The notes beneath the pieces were generated by a model. The model made no database searches, was not told the origin of the DNA, and saw only the letters and a list, made by a program, of their open reading frames with translations. Below, one piece after another: positions 12,028 to 23,724 of a stretch of 64,000 nt of DNA (position 1 is the stretch's first letter; each line of letters opens with the position of its first letter). The position numbers and the translations under genes are program-made. The stretch comes from Piezodorus guildinii (lineage: Eukaryota; Arthropoda; Insecta; Hemiptera; Pentatomidae). The stretch spans positions 77,199,669 through 77,263,668 of the forward strand of contig CM041292.1 of the NCBI GenBank assembly GCA_023052935.1, read 5' to 3'.

Positions 12028-12153
12028 GTATGATGATCATTCTGCTATTATCTTCTTAATATCATTAATAACAACAATAATTTGTATTTTGTATTTAAGT
12101 ATAATTGCCTTGTCATTCATTACCTTGACTGGACAATGTCGTTCTAGTCCGCT

Positions 12154-13252
12154 TAGCAACGAAAACTGAAACGTTTTAGTATTTTTTATGCAAAGCATCA
12201 ATTATGGTAAAGCAAAAAATACACGTCTCCCAACTCAAAACGGGTGGATTACAACATGGCGGCCATTCATAAACGTAATATTACTCTTTGTATCATAATA
12301 ATGGTTACTGTCATGGAAGCGGCTCATTCTATGAGTATAATCGTTATTAAGTAAATTATCAAGTACTTAATAAGTTTCCATTTGAGTGGTAAAATACATA
12401 TGTATGTCAGATATTCAACGATATAGAGCTATTACAAAAAAAAAATTAAAATATCACTCTTTTCTAACATAATTATGGTTACTATCATAGAAACAGCTCA
12501 TCCTATGATGATAATCGTTATAAAGTAAATCATCAAGTATCTAATGAGCTTCCATTTGAGTGGTGAAATATATTTTTATTTCTAATATTCAAAGATATAG
12601 AGGTATTACACAACAAAATAGTTTTTTCCACAAGATATCATTCTTTTCCAACATTATTATGGCTACTCTCATGGAAACGGCTAATTCTATGAGGATAATC
12701 GCAATACCAATTAATATAGAAAATTAAATTACCTTCAATTTGAGTTGTAAAACACGTCTATATGACTAATAGTTATAGAGATATGGTTCTTACAAAAAAC
12801 AGGAAATTGAGAAACTTCTTATTTTTGTCATTAATTTGGTTGATATCATGGAATGGCTGTTCCTAACAATATAATAGTTATAAACTACTTTACGAGGCAT
12901 AAAATTAGCTTTACTTTGAGTAGTAATAAAAATCCGTAGGTCTAATACTCAACGACATAATGTCAGTACAATGGTTACTTGGGTCAGAATTTCTGTCTCT
13001 AAATACGCGTCTGCCGCGGCTTCCCTTCCCCCTGTGAATGGCAGACAAGCGTCATTTGATTCGTATTATCGCCTAGTATTATGAGGTCAAAAGAGACAAA
13101 ATTTCGTCTTCTTGTTCCCTTTTTGAATATCCGCTATTTTGTTATCCGCCCATATTGAGTTGGTATACGTGTAATTTTTGCTTTACCATTATAGATGCTT
13201 TGCATAAAACATATAGAAATTTTGGTAACATGGGTTGCATTTTTCGTTGCTG
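12154..13252. mobile_element. TIR element with internal ~180-bp tandem repeats
   Basis: The outer arms 12154-12275 and 13125-13252 are inverted copies of each other. Both carry AGCAACGAAAA, TTTATGCAAAGCATC, ATGGTAAAGCAAAAA, ACACGT and CCAACTCAA. Between them are four diverged direct repeats starting at about 12301, 12475, 12659 and 12836 (period 174-184 bp). Each begins like ATGGTTACT(G/A)TCATGGAA and contains a TTTGAGTGGT-like block. It has no coding capacity, so it is a nonautonomous DNA element or foldback-type repeat. I could not define a target duplication. Confidence 0.68.
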
Positions 13253-13469
13253 GCTCATGGAGTATTCAGAGTTACTCCTACCTTTTGCATAAGATTAACG
13301 CTGAGACTTGCTAAAGCCTCGTATAAGCAACCAAACCTCGTGTTGACAGCTTCAGCGTAATTGTTTTCGACATTTTACTAATGCCGATTGATCATAGCTT
13401 AATCCACACAAACGAAATAAATGGTTATTTAATATTTGTGGGTTTCCAAAGATAATTTTATTATAATAC

Positions 13470-13570
13470 TAGTAAGTCGCCCCAATTCGCTCGGGTGCAA
13501 TTTAAATATGATGTAATTTATCTTTAAAAATGCACTGTTTGACCGATTTATTGCAGAAACCTAGAATCCT
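13470..13570. repeat. Dispersed repeat, ACTAGTA...CGGGTGCAATTT type
   Basis: Similar to about 47240-47330 and its tandem copies. Shared blocks are ATACTAGTA, CCC, GGTGCAATTT, TTTAAAAA and TGACCGATTTA. It resembles the end sequences of widespread arthropod repeats, but I cannot assign the family. Confidence 0.4.
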
Positions 13571-13865
13571 GAGATAATTTTATATTTACATATATATAGA
13601 GAGAGAAAAGAAAAAGAGACTTCAGAGCAATATTCAATACACCAGTGAGGTTATGCTGAGTTTATAAAAAATAAAACTGATACCTATACAATTTTATTCG
13701 GTTTATGATTACTTTATTTTTTAAACGAACTAAACATATAAAAAATTTAATTTATTTTCCATGAAAAAAATATAATAAAATTTAATGTCTGAATATAACA
13801 AAGTAGTTTTTAACTTCTTATATAATAAAAAAAGAAAAGAAAAGCGAAATGACTGCATTAAAGAA

Positions 13866-13879
13866 AATTAAAATAATTA
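13866..13879. repeat. Left target-site duplication of composite PLE
   Basis: AATTAAAATAATTA, identical to 23554-23567. The PLE composite begins at the next base. Confidence 0.8.
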
Positions 13880-13975
13880 ATGATGGAGTTTTGTTGACCG
13901 TAGAGAAATTAGATGAGGAAGATGGTTGGGGGTGCGGTCATAAATTAAAACCACACAATTAAAAATAAGAGTTAT

Positions 13976-14030
13976 TTTTATTATGTGCCGACGTTTCGGC
14001 CTACAATGTGGGCCTTCATCAGGGCTAAAA
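13976..14030 (-). ncRNA. Hammerhead ribozyme, PLE copy A
   Basis: On the minus strand: stem I GCC/GGC with an outer TTTTA/TAAAA, core CTGATGA, stem II GGCC/GGCC with a 9-nt loop, then GAAAC and GTC before GGC. The predicted cleavage is after GUC. Stem III is only the self-complementary ACGT. It lies in the 3' pseudo-LTR of copy A. Confidence 0.88.
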
Positions 14031-15069
14031 GAAACAAGATAACAACCAATGTAATTAGACTTAATAATGCGTTAGGTATATAATAATAATATGACAGTAA
14101 TAAATTATGGGAACATAAATAATATTAAATGTAAAATGATAATAAGATGACAATTATAAAGTATGGAAATAAGGTGACAGTTATAAAGTATGGAAATAAA
14201 CAAAATTAAGATGATAGTTATAAAGTATGGAAGTAGACATAATTGAGATGATAATATTGTAATGAGAATATATAAATAGAGACTCAGTAAATGAAAAAAA
14301 TGATAAAGGAAAAATATGTGAACAATTAAAATTTTAAATATTAACAATTATGAGTTGATATATGACGGTAATATATTAAAAACATAGTTAAGAGTATAGG
14401 TAATATATAAAAAAATATAGTCATTACAAAAGAGAAACAGTATGAATAAAAAATAATAATTTAAATTTTAAAATAATGTAATATTAAACTAATAATTATA
14501 TGTCAGGATATGTAACGGAGAAATATATGAGTATGGAAAGGGGGAGAAAGAAATGGGCGATGAAAAAGAGACCCTTATAAATAAGAAAACATACTTACAT
14601 GACGTGCAAGCTTTGCTTACGAAGTGATGTTTCTCAGTTTAAAAAACGCTCATTGCGTGGAACGGAAAATATGAGAACTAGAATATCCGTTAGGAAAATT
14701 CCAAGAAGCTAAGTTATGTTTACTGATTCGATTGTTAAAAATAGCCAAAAGTCATTACTTGAGAGTACTTGAGTTATTACTTATGAGTATTTGATAAAAT
14801 TGTAAGAAATAGTGACGAGGTAAAGATTAAAAGATTTTAAGTAATAACGGATGACGATAATAAATGGTGAATGATGATAAGGTAATAACGAATGACGATA
14901 AGGAGCTGTCGAAGGAAATGATAAATAAACAGTAATCTAGTAGGTAAACAAATAAATAAATAAAAAAGGGGGATACGAAAATTAAATAAATATATAAATA
15001 AAAAATTGATAATAAATAAATAAAAATAAAATTATGAAGAGATGATCAGATGGTTGTTTAAAAAATGAG

Positions 15070-17786
15070 CTAGGGATGCTTTATTAAATTTAATATTTGG
15101 GAATAAGCTAGTGACAAGTTATGTTTGTCAGTCTTTTGATTAACAGGAAGGGGTTCTAGTTGTATGTAAATGCATTCTGTAATGAGTCGTTTGTCATGGT
15201 TGGGAACAGTGGCAAGAATGGATGTTTTATCAAAATCAAAGGAATGGTTAAGGGTTAAGGAATGTTCTGAAAGTTTTGAAGCGGTAGAATTTTTAGAGGA
15301 AATTGTATATTTGTGTCGGGTGATGCGATCTTTGAGAAGGTTTTTGGTTTCACCAATATAGGCAGAGTTGCAATTAGGCGTTCCGCAAGGGACTCTATAA
15401 ACAATTTTTGAACGGTGGTCTGTTGGTATACTGTCTTTAAGTCGGCTGTAAATATTGGAGAGTTTGTAGTGGTATTTTAAAGCAAGTCTGAGGTTTGGAT
15501 AGAAGGATTTTAATGATTTTTTAATTTTTTCTGAAAGAGAGGGAATGTAAGGTACGGATCTATATAAGAGAGTTGGTGATGATGATGGAGTAGAAAGAGA
15601 GGTTAATTGAGGTTGAGACTGATTTCTGTAGTTATTTATAAGTTTGTTTATGATCACGGTAGGGAAGTTATTGGCCAGGAGAATTGTCTTTATGCGGTTA
15701 ATGTTGATGTCGTGGAAACGGGGATCGGAAAGGAAAAGACTTCGGTGTATAAGATTTTTAGCAACGTTAATTTTTTGATGATGGGGATGTTGGGAATAAA
15801 AGTTTAATAGTCTGCCAGAGTAAGTCGGTTTTTGTGTACCAGTCAGTGGATATTGTGTTATTAGGGTTTCTAATGATGAGGAGGTCAAGAAATGGGAGGG
15901 AATTGTTAGTTTCGGATTCAGCGGTAAAATGTAGGCGGGGGTGGTAAGAGTTAAAGGCTAAAAGTATGTCAGTAATTTTGTCGGGGTTAAGAACAAGGAG
16001 GAGGTCGTCTACGTATTTTTTAATAAGAATAATATCCTCAGGAAACTGAGGGATTATCAAATTTAGTAAATCGTTAAGGACAATATTGGCGAGGTCAGGG
16101 GCGAGAGGATTTCCCATAGCCAGTCCTGAAATTTGATTAAAGAACTGTCCATTGAATGTAAGGTATCCGGAATTGCAACAAAGGTTGAGGGATTCTAGGT
16201 ATGAAGGGCAATTAAGTGAGGTATGGGGTTCAATAGAAGACCAGTTATCTTCGATGATACATAGGGCTTTATCTATAGGAATATTGGTAAACAAGCTTTC
16301 TACATCAAAGGAAACAAGGATGTAATGTTCCGGAATAATGAAGGATATTAATTGTTCGCGGAGAAGAAAAGAATTTTGGATATCGTAAGGATTGTTGTGA
16401 CTAAGATGTTGTAAAGAGGGTAGTAAGAATTTACTGAGGTTAACAGAGGGTGAGTTGATATTCGATGTGATAGGGCGGAGGGGGATACCTGGTTTATGAA
16501 TTTTTGGGAGTCCATAGAAGCGAGGAGCAACGGAATTATAGGAAATAAGGTTTCTATAGCTGGGATAGTTTATAAATTTTGAATCTAAAAGAGATTTCAG
16601 GTGTTTATTGAATTTAGTTTTAAGTGAAAGGGTGGGATCGCGGGATATAGGAACATAAGTGGATCTATCGGAAAGGAGAATGTTCATTTTGTCATTATAT
16701 TCGGAACGGTCCATGATTACAGTCTTGTTTCCTTTGTCAGTTCTGGTTACTATGATGTCGTCATGGGATTTTAGGAAAGCTCGGGTAAGAGATAAGTCTT
16801 TAAAGAATTGAGGTGAAAAATTTGATGGTGAGGAAGGTGGATGTTGGAGATGATTGGATATAATATTGCAAACAGAAATCCGTGACAACTCCTTATCGTC
16901 ATTAGAATTGGATATAACATCGTCATTAAAGATAAATTCCAAATCAGTAATGAGTTGAGGGATAATTTTGATTGAGGTGTTGGGAGCGGAAAAATTTGGT
17001 CCTAAACTTAAAATATCTTTAACATAGGGTGGTAAAATGGTGGAAGAAACATTTTGAACCCAGTTTTGGTCTCCTTTAGGATAAATTTTATGTTTTATTG
17101 AATCTAGGTAGAGGTTATTATATTTTGTAATGAGTTTTTGTTTTTTTCTGCTTCTACTGGAATTGAATATGGATGATATGACTGTGTCGAGAATTGTAAG
17201 GTTGTTAGCGTTAATATAATTATTGAATAAAATTTTAAGAGTGGATATTTTTTTATTTAGGGAATTAATCTGTACGATGCATTCTCTGATTTTGATATTT
17301 AGAAGGGATTTTTTAAAATTAAGAGCTAATGATGCTAATTTTGGAAAAGGCGATTTTGAAGTTATGATATGATTTAAAGAATATTCTATGAATTTTGGAA
17401 AAAACTGCATTGGATCTGCATTTTAGGAGAAAGATCCTTTGTTCTAAACTGTTAGCTAGACGTTTGTGAAGATTGGAGAATAAATTAAACTGTGATTTAA
17501 GATGGGGGAAGGAGGATTTTAAGGAAGAAAAAGACAAATTTAATTGAGTAGAAGAAGAAACGGTTGGAGAGGAAGGATTTACAAGAGATACAGGTGAAAT
17601 TTGATGACCAGAAAACGAAGTGTGAACTGAAGAATGTTGAGATGTCAAGGTAGGGCCAAGAGAAGATCTTCTATTTGCTACTCGGTTACTACGGCGAAGA
17701 GGTAGATTACTATGGTGCAGAGGTAGATTACTATGGTGCAGAGGTTGGTTGTTATCTGCTTGTGGGCCCCAGGAGAGAGGATTCAT
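15070..17786 (-). pseudogene. PLE copy A RT and GIY-YIG endonuclease, two frameshifts
   Basis: A near-complete PLE protein of about 900 codons read from the ATG at 17786 (MNPLSWGPQA), 102 bp downstream of the copy B hammerhead. The N-terminal part (17786-17400) is Ser/Pro-rich. Then come the RT block with VTRTDKGNKTVIMDRSEY, FYGLPKIHKPGIPLRPITSN, FDVESLFTNIPIDK (motif A), ISGLAMGNPLAPDL (motif B), KKYVDDLLLVL (catalytic) and LPFLDLLIIRN. The C-terminus has a GIY-YIG nuclease with VYRVPC, two cysteines in CGTPNC, AYIGETKN, DRITRHK and a conserved Glu in ITECIYI. It ends at 15070. Two single-base gains break it: a T run near 17400 and an A run near 15840, where copy C has four A and copies A and B have five. 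It would otherwise be intact. Confidence 0.9.
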
Positions 17787-17883
17787 AATGATGGAGTTTT
17801 GTTGACCGTAGAGAAATTAGATGAGGAAGATGGTTGGGGGTGCGGTCATAAATTAAAACCACACAATTAAAAATAAGAGTTAT

Positions 17884-17938
17884 TTTTATTATGTGCCGAC
17901 GTTTCGGCCTACAATGTGGGCCTTCATCAGGGCTAAAA
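17884..17938 (-). ncRNA. Hammerhead ribozyme, PLE A/B junction
   Basis: Identical motif set to the copy at 13976-14030, 3,908 bp away. It is at the 3' end of copy B and immediately upstream of the copy A start codon. In a tandem transcript it would therefore separate the two units or define the 5' end of the downstream unit. Confidence 0.88.
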
Positions 17939-18976
17939 GAAACAAGATAACAACCAATGTAATTAGACTTAATAATGCGTTAGGTATATAATAATAATAT
18001 GACAGTAATAAATTATGGGAACATAAATAATATTAAATGTAAAATGATAATAAGATGACAATTATAAAGTATGGAAATAAGGTGACAGTTATAAAGTATG
18101 GAAATAAACAAAATTAAGATGATAGTTATAAAGTATGGAAGTAGACATAATTGAGATGATAATATTGTAATGAGAATATATAAATAGAGACTCAGTAAAT
18201 GAAAAAAATGATAAAGGAAAAATATGTGAACAATTAAAATTTTAAATATTAACAATTATGAGTTGATATATGACGGTAATATATTAAAAACATAGTTAAG
18301 AGTATAGGTAATATATAAAAAAATATAGTCATTACAAAAGAGAAACAGTATGAATAAAAAATAATAATTTAAATTTTAAAATAATGTAATATTAAACTAA
18401 TAATTATATGTCAGGATATGTAACGGAGAAATATATGAGTATGGAAAGGGGGAGAAAGAAATGGGCGATGAAAAAAGACCCTTATAAATAAGAAAACATA
18501 CTTACATGACGTGCAAGCTTTGCTTACGAAGTGATGTTTCTCAGTTTAAAAAACGCTCATTGCGTGGAACGGAAAATATGAGAACTAGAATATCCGTTAG
18601 GAAAATTCCAAGAAGCTAAGTTATGTTTACTGATTCGATTGTTAAAAATAGCCAAAAGTCATTACTTGAGAGTACTTGAGTTATTACTTATGAGTATTTG
18701 ATAAAATTGTAAGAAATAGTGACGAGGTAAAGATTAAAAGATTTTAAGTAATAACGGATGACGATAATAAATGGTGAATGATGATAAGGTAATAACGAAT
18801 GACGATAAGGAGCTGTCGAAGGAAATGATAAATAAACAGTAATCTAGTAGGTAAACAAATAAATAAATAAAAAAGGGGAGTACGAAAATTAAATAAATAT
18901 ATAAATAAAAAATTGATAATAAATAAATAAAAATAAAATTATGAAGAGATGATCAGATGGTTGTTTAAAAAATGAG

Positions 18977-20794
18977 CTAGGGATGCTTTATTAAATTTAA
19001 TATTTGGGAATAAGCTAGTGACAAGTTATGTTTGTCAGTCTTTTGATTAACAGGAAGGGGTTCTAGTTGTATGTAAATGCATTCTGTAATGAGTCGTTTG
19101 TCATGGTTGGGAACAGTGGCAAGAATGGATGTTTTATCAAAATCAAAGGAATGGTTAAGGGTTAAGGAATGTTCTGAAAGTTTTGAAGCGGTAGAATTTT
19201 TAGAGGAAATTGTATATTTGTGTCGGGTGATGCGATCTTTGAGAAGGTTTTTGGTTTCACCAATATAGGCAGAGTTGCAATTAGGCGTTCCGCAAGGGAC
19301 TCTATAAACAATTTTTGAACGGTGGTCTGTTGGTATACTGTCTTTAAGTCGGCTGTAAATATTGGAGAGTTTGTAGTGGTATTTTAAAGCAAGTCTGAGG
19401 TTTGGATAGAAGGATTTTAATGATTTTTTAATTTTTTCTGAAAGAGAGGGAATGTAAGGTACGGATCTATATAAGAGAGTTGGTGATGATGATGGAGTAG
19501 AAAGAGAGGTTAATTGAGGTTGAGACTGATTTCTGTAGTTATTTATAAGTTTGTTTATGATCACGGTAGGGAAGTTATTGGCCAGGAGAATTGTCTTTAT
19601 GCGGTTAATGTTGATGTCGTGGAAACGGGGATCGGAAAGGAAAAGACTTCGGTGTATAAGATTTTTAGCAACGTTAATTTTTTGATGATGGGGATGTTGG
19701 GAATAAAAGTTTAATAGTCTGCCAGAGTAAGTCGGTTTTTGTGTACCAGTCAGTGGATATTGTGTTATTAGGGTTTCTAATGATGAGGAGGTCAAGAAAT
19801 GGGAGGGAATTGTTAGTTTCGGATTCAGCGGTAAAATGTAGGCGGGGGTGGTAAGAGTTAAAGGCTAAAAGTATGTCAGTAATTTTGTCGGGGTTAAGAA
19901 CAAGGAGGAGGTCGTCTACGTATTTTTTAATAAGAATAATATCCTCAGGAAACTGAGGGATTATCAAATTTAGTAAATCGTTAAGGACAATATTGGCGAG
20001 GTCAGGGGCGAGAGGATTTCCCATAGCCAGTCCTGAAATTTGATTAAAGAACTGTCCATTGAATGTAAGGTATCCGGAATTGCAACAAAGGTTGAGGGAT
20101 TCTAGGTATGAAGGGCAATTAAGTGAGGTATGGGGTTCAATAGAAGACCAGTTATCTTCGATGATACATAGGGCTTTATCTATAGGAATATTGGTAAACA
20201 AGCTTTCTACATCAAAGGAAACAAGGATGTAATGTTCCGGAATAATGAAGGATATTAATTGTTCGCGGAGAAGAAAAGAATTTTGGATATCGTAAGGATT
20301 GTTGTGACTAAGATGTTGTAAAGAGGGTAGTAAGAATTTACTGAGGTTAACAGAGGGTGAGTTGATATTCGATGTGATAGGGCGGAGGGGGATACCTGGT
20401 TTATGAATTTTTGGGAGTCCATAGAAGCGAGGAGCAACGGAATTATAGGAAATAAGGTTTCTATAGCTGGGATAGTTTATAAATTTTGAATCTAAAAGAG
20501 ATTTCAGGTGTTTATTGAATTTAGTTTTAAGTGAAGGGGTGGGATCGCGGGATATAGGAACATAAGTGGATCTATCGGAAAGGAGAATGTTCATTTTGTC
20601 ATTATATTCGGAACGGTCCATGATTACAGTCTTGTTTCCTTTGTCAGTTCTGGTTACTATGATGTCGTCATGGGATTTTAGGAAAGCTCGGGTAAGAGAT
20701 AAGTCTTTAAAGAATTGAGGTGAAAAATTTGATGGTGAGGAAGGTGGATGTTGGAGATGATTGGATATAATATTGCAAACAGAAATCCGTGACA
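18977..20794 (-). pseudogene. PLE copy B RT and endonuclease, 5'-truncated
   Basis: Nearly identical to copy A from the GIY-YIG C-terminus (18977) through the RT to the inversion junction at 20794, which corresponds to copy A position 16887. Everything N-terminal to the first RT block is missing. It shares the extra A near 19745 that also breaks copy A. The catalytic KKYVDD and both nuclease motifs are present. The apparent start codon at the junction was created by the rearrangement and is not native. Confidence 0.88.
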
Positions 20795-22395
20795 TCCGAT
20801 AGATCCACTTATGTTCCTATATCCCGCGATCCCACCCCTTCACTTAAAACTAAATTCAATAAACACCTGAAATCTCTTTTAGATTCAAAATTTATAAACT
20901 ATCCCAGCTATAGAAACCTTATTTCCTATAATTCCGTTGCTCCTCGCTTCTATGGACTCCCAAAAATTCATAAACCAGGTATCCCCCTCCGCCCTATCAC
21001 ATCGAATATCAACTCACCCTCTGTTAACCTCAGTAAATTCTTACTACCCTCTTTACAACATCTTAGTCACAACAATCCTTACGATATCCAAAATTCTTTT
21101 CTTCTCCGCGAACAATTAATATCCTTCATTATTCCGGAACATTACATCCTTGTTTCCTTTGATGTAGAAAGCTTGTTTACCAATATTCCTATAGATAAAG
21201 CCCTATGTATCATCGAAGATAACTGGTCTTCTATTGAACCCCATACCTCACTTAATTGCCCTTCATACCTAGAATCCCTCAACCTTTGTTGCAATTCCGG
21301 ATACCTTACATTCAATGGACAGTTCTTTAATCAAATTTCAGGACTGGCTATGGGAAATCCTCTCGCCCCTGACCTCGCCAATATTGTCCTTAACGATTTA
21401 CTAAATTTGATAATCCCTCAGTTTCCTGAGGATATTATTCTTATTAAAAATACGTAGACGACCTCCTCCTTGTTCTTAACCCCGACAAAATTACTGACAT
21501 ACTTTTAGCCTTTAACTCTTACCACCCCCGCCTACATTTTACCGCTGAATCCGAAACTAACAATTCCCTCCCATTTCTTGACCTCCTCATCATTAGAAAC
21601 CCTAATAACACAATATCCACTGACTGGTACACAAAACCGACTTACTCTGGCAGACTATTAAACTTTTATTCCCAACATCCCCATCATCAAAAAATTAACG
21701 TTGCTAAAAATCTTATACACCGAAGTCTTTTCCTTTCCGATCCCCGTTTCCACGACATCAACATTAACCGCATAAAGACAATTCTCCTGGCCAATAACTT
21801 CCCTACCGTGATCATAAACAAACTTATAAATAACTACAGAAATCAGTCTCAACCTCAATTAACCTCTCTTTCTACTCCATCATCATCACCAACTCTCTTA
21901 TATAGATCCGTACCTTACATTCCCTCTCTTTCAGAAAAAATTAAAAAATCATTAAAATCCTTCTATCCAAACCTCAGACTTGCTTTAAAATACCACTACA
22001 AACTCTCCAATATTTACAGCCGACTTAAAGACAGTATACCAACAGACCACCGTTCAAAAATTGTTTATAGAGTCCCTTGCGGAACGCCTAATTGCAACTC
22101 TGCCTATATTGGTGAAACCAAAAACCTTCTCAAAGATCGCATCACCCGACACAAATATACAATTTCCTCTAAAAATTCTACCGCTTCAAAACTTTCAGAA
22201 CATTCCTTAACCCTTAACCATTCCTTTGATTTTGATAAAACATCCATTCTTGCCACTGTTCCCAACCATGACAAACGACTCATTACAGAATGCATTTACA
22301 TACAACTAGAACCCCTTCCTGTTAATCAAAAGACTGACAAACATAACTTGTCACTAGCTTATTCCCAAATATTAAATTTAATAAAGCATCCCTAG
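20795..22395 (+). pseudogene. PLE copy C RT and endonuclease, inverted, one frameshift
   Basis: Plus-strand copy starting inside the RT region (equivalent to copy A position 16672) and running to the GIY-YIG end at 22395. It lacks the extra A found in A and B before the TYSGRLLNF block, so that region reads through. But it has five instead of six A just before the YVDD motif near 21450, which shifts the frame at the catalytic site. Compared with B, about 215 nt of upstream sequence are absent on this side of the junction. Confidence 0.88.
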
Positions 22396-23433
22396 CTCAT
22401 TTTTTAAACAACCATCTGATCATCTCTTCATAATTTTATTTTTATTTATTTATTATCAATTTTTTATTTATATATTTATTTAATTTTCGTACTCCCCTTT
22501 TTTATTTATTTATTTGTTTACCTACTAGATTACTGTTTATTTATCATTTCCTTCGACAGCTCCTTATCGTCATTCGTTATTACCTTATCATCATTCACCA
22601 TTTATTATCGTCATCCGTTATTACTTAAAATCTTTTAATCTTTACCTCGTCACTATTTCTTACAATTTTATCAAATACTCATAAGTAATAACTCAAGTAC
22701 TCTCAAGTAATGACTTTTGGCTATTTTTAACAATCGAATCAGTAAACATAACTTAGCTTCTTGGAATTTTCCTAACGGATATTCTAGTTCTCATATTTTC
22801 CGTTCCACGCAATGAGCGTTTTTTAAACTGAGAAACATCACTTCGTAAGCAAAGCTTGCACGTCATGTAAGTATGTTTTCTTATTTATAAGGGTCTTTTT
22901 TCATCGCCCATTTCTTTCTCCCCCTTTCCATACTCATATATTTCTCCGTTACATATCCTGACATATAATTATTAGTTTAATATTACATTATTTTAAAATT
23001 TAAATTATTATTTTTTATTCATACTGTTTCTCTTTTGTAATGACTATATTTTTTTATATATTACCTATACTCTTAACTATGTTTTTAATATATTACCGTC
23101 ATATATCAACTCATAATTGTTAATATTTAAAATTTTAATTGTTCACATATTTTTCCTTTATCATTTTTTTCATTTACTGAGTCTCTATTTATATATTCTC
23201 ATTACAATATTATCATCTCAATTATGTCTACTTCCATACTTTATAACTATCATCTTAATTTTGTTTATTTCCATACTTTATAACTGTCACCTTATTTCCA
23301 TACTTTATAATTGTCATCTTATTATCATTTTACATTTAATATTATTTATGTTCCCATAATTTATTACTGTCATATTATTATTATATACCTAACGCATTAT
23401 TAAGTCTAATTACATTGGTTGTTATCTTGTTTC

Positions 23434-23488
23434 TTTTAGCCCTGATGAAGGCCCACATTGTAGGCCGAAACGTCGGCACATAATAAAA
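23434..23488 (+). ncRNA. Hammerhead ribozyme, PLE copy C
   Basis: Plus-strand copy of the same ribozyme. TTTTAGCC precedes CTGATGA, stem II GGCC/GGCC has loop CACATTGTA, then GAAACGTC and GGC with a trailing TAAAA pairing the upstream TTTTA. All 15 or so core positions match the type I consensus. Confidence 0.88.
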
Positions 23489-23553
23489 ATAACTCTTATT
23501 TTTAATTGTGTGGTTTTAATTTATGACCGCACCCCCAACCATCTTCCTCATCT

Positions 23554-23567
23554 AATTAAAATAATTA
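23554..23567. repeat. Right target-site duplication of composite PLE
   Basis: AATTAAAATAATTA, exact match to 13866-13879. Confidence 0.8.
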
Positions 23568-23724
23568 GATTATTTATAATATATATATTTTTCATGTTGT
23601 GGTCCTCTGGGCTGGATTTGCAACTAATTAGTTTTTTTTGGACAACTGGAATACTTTAAAATGCCACTAATATTTTAATACATCCCAGTTTTGTTTAAAT
23701 TTCAGTTATTAAATTTTAAGGGTC

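Larger units (their letters stand above)
13880..23553. mobile_element. Composite PLE: tandem pair plus inverted third copy
   Basis: Three copies of one PLE family. Copy A (13880-17787, minus) is full length, with a unit of 3,908 bp measured between its hammerhead motif and that of the next copy. Copy B (17788-20794, minus) follows in tandem and is cut at its 5' side. Copy C (20795-23553, plus) is inverted, head-to-head with B, and also 5'-truncated. A and B differ at only a few bases. The whole block is flanked by an identical 14-bp duplication, so it looks like one insertion event. PLEs are known to insert as tandem or inverted arrays with pseudo-LTRs. A 31-bp tail (13880-13910) is present at the left end and absent at the right. 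Confidence 0.9.
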
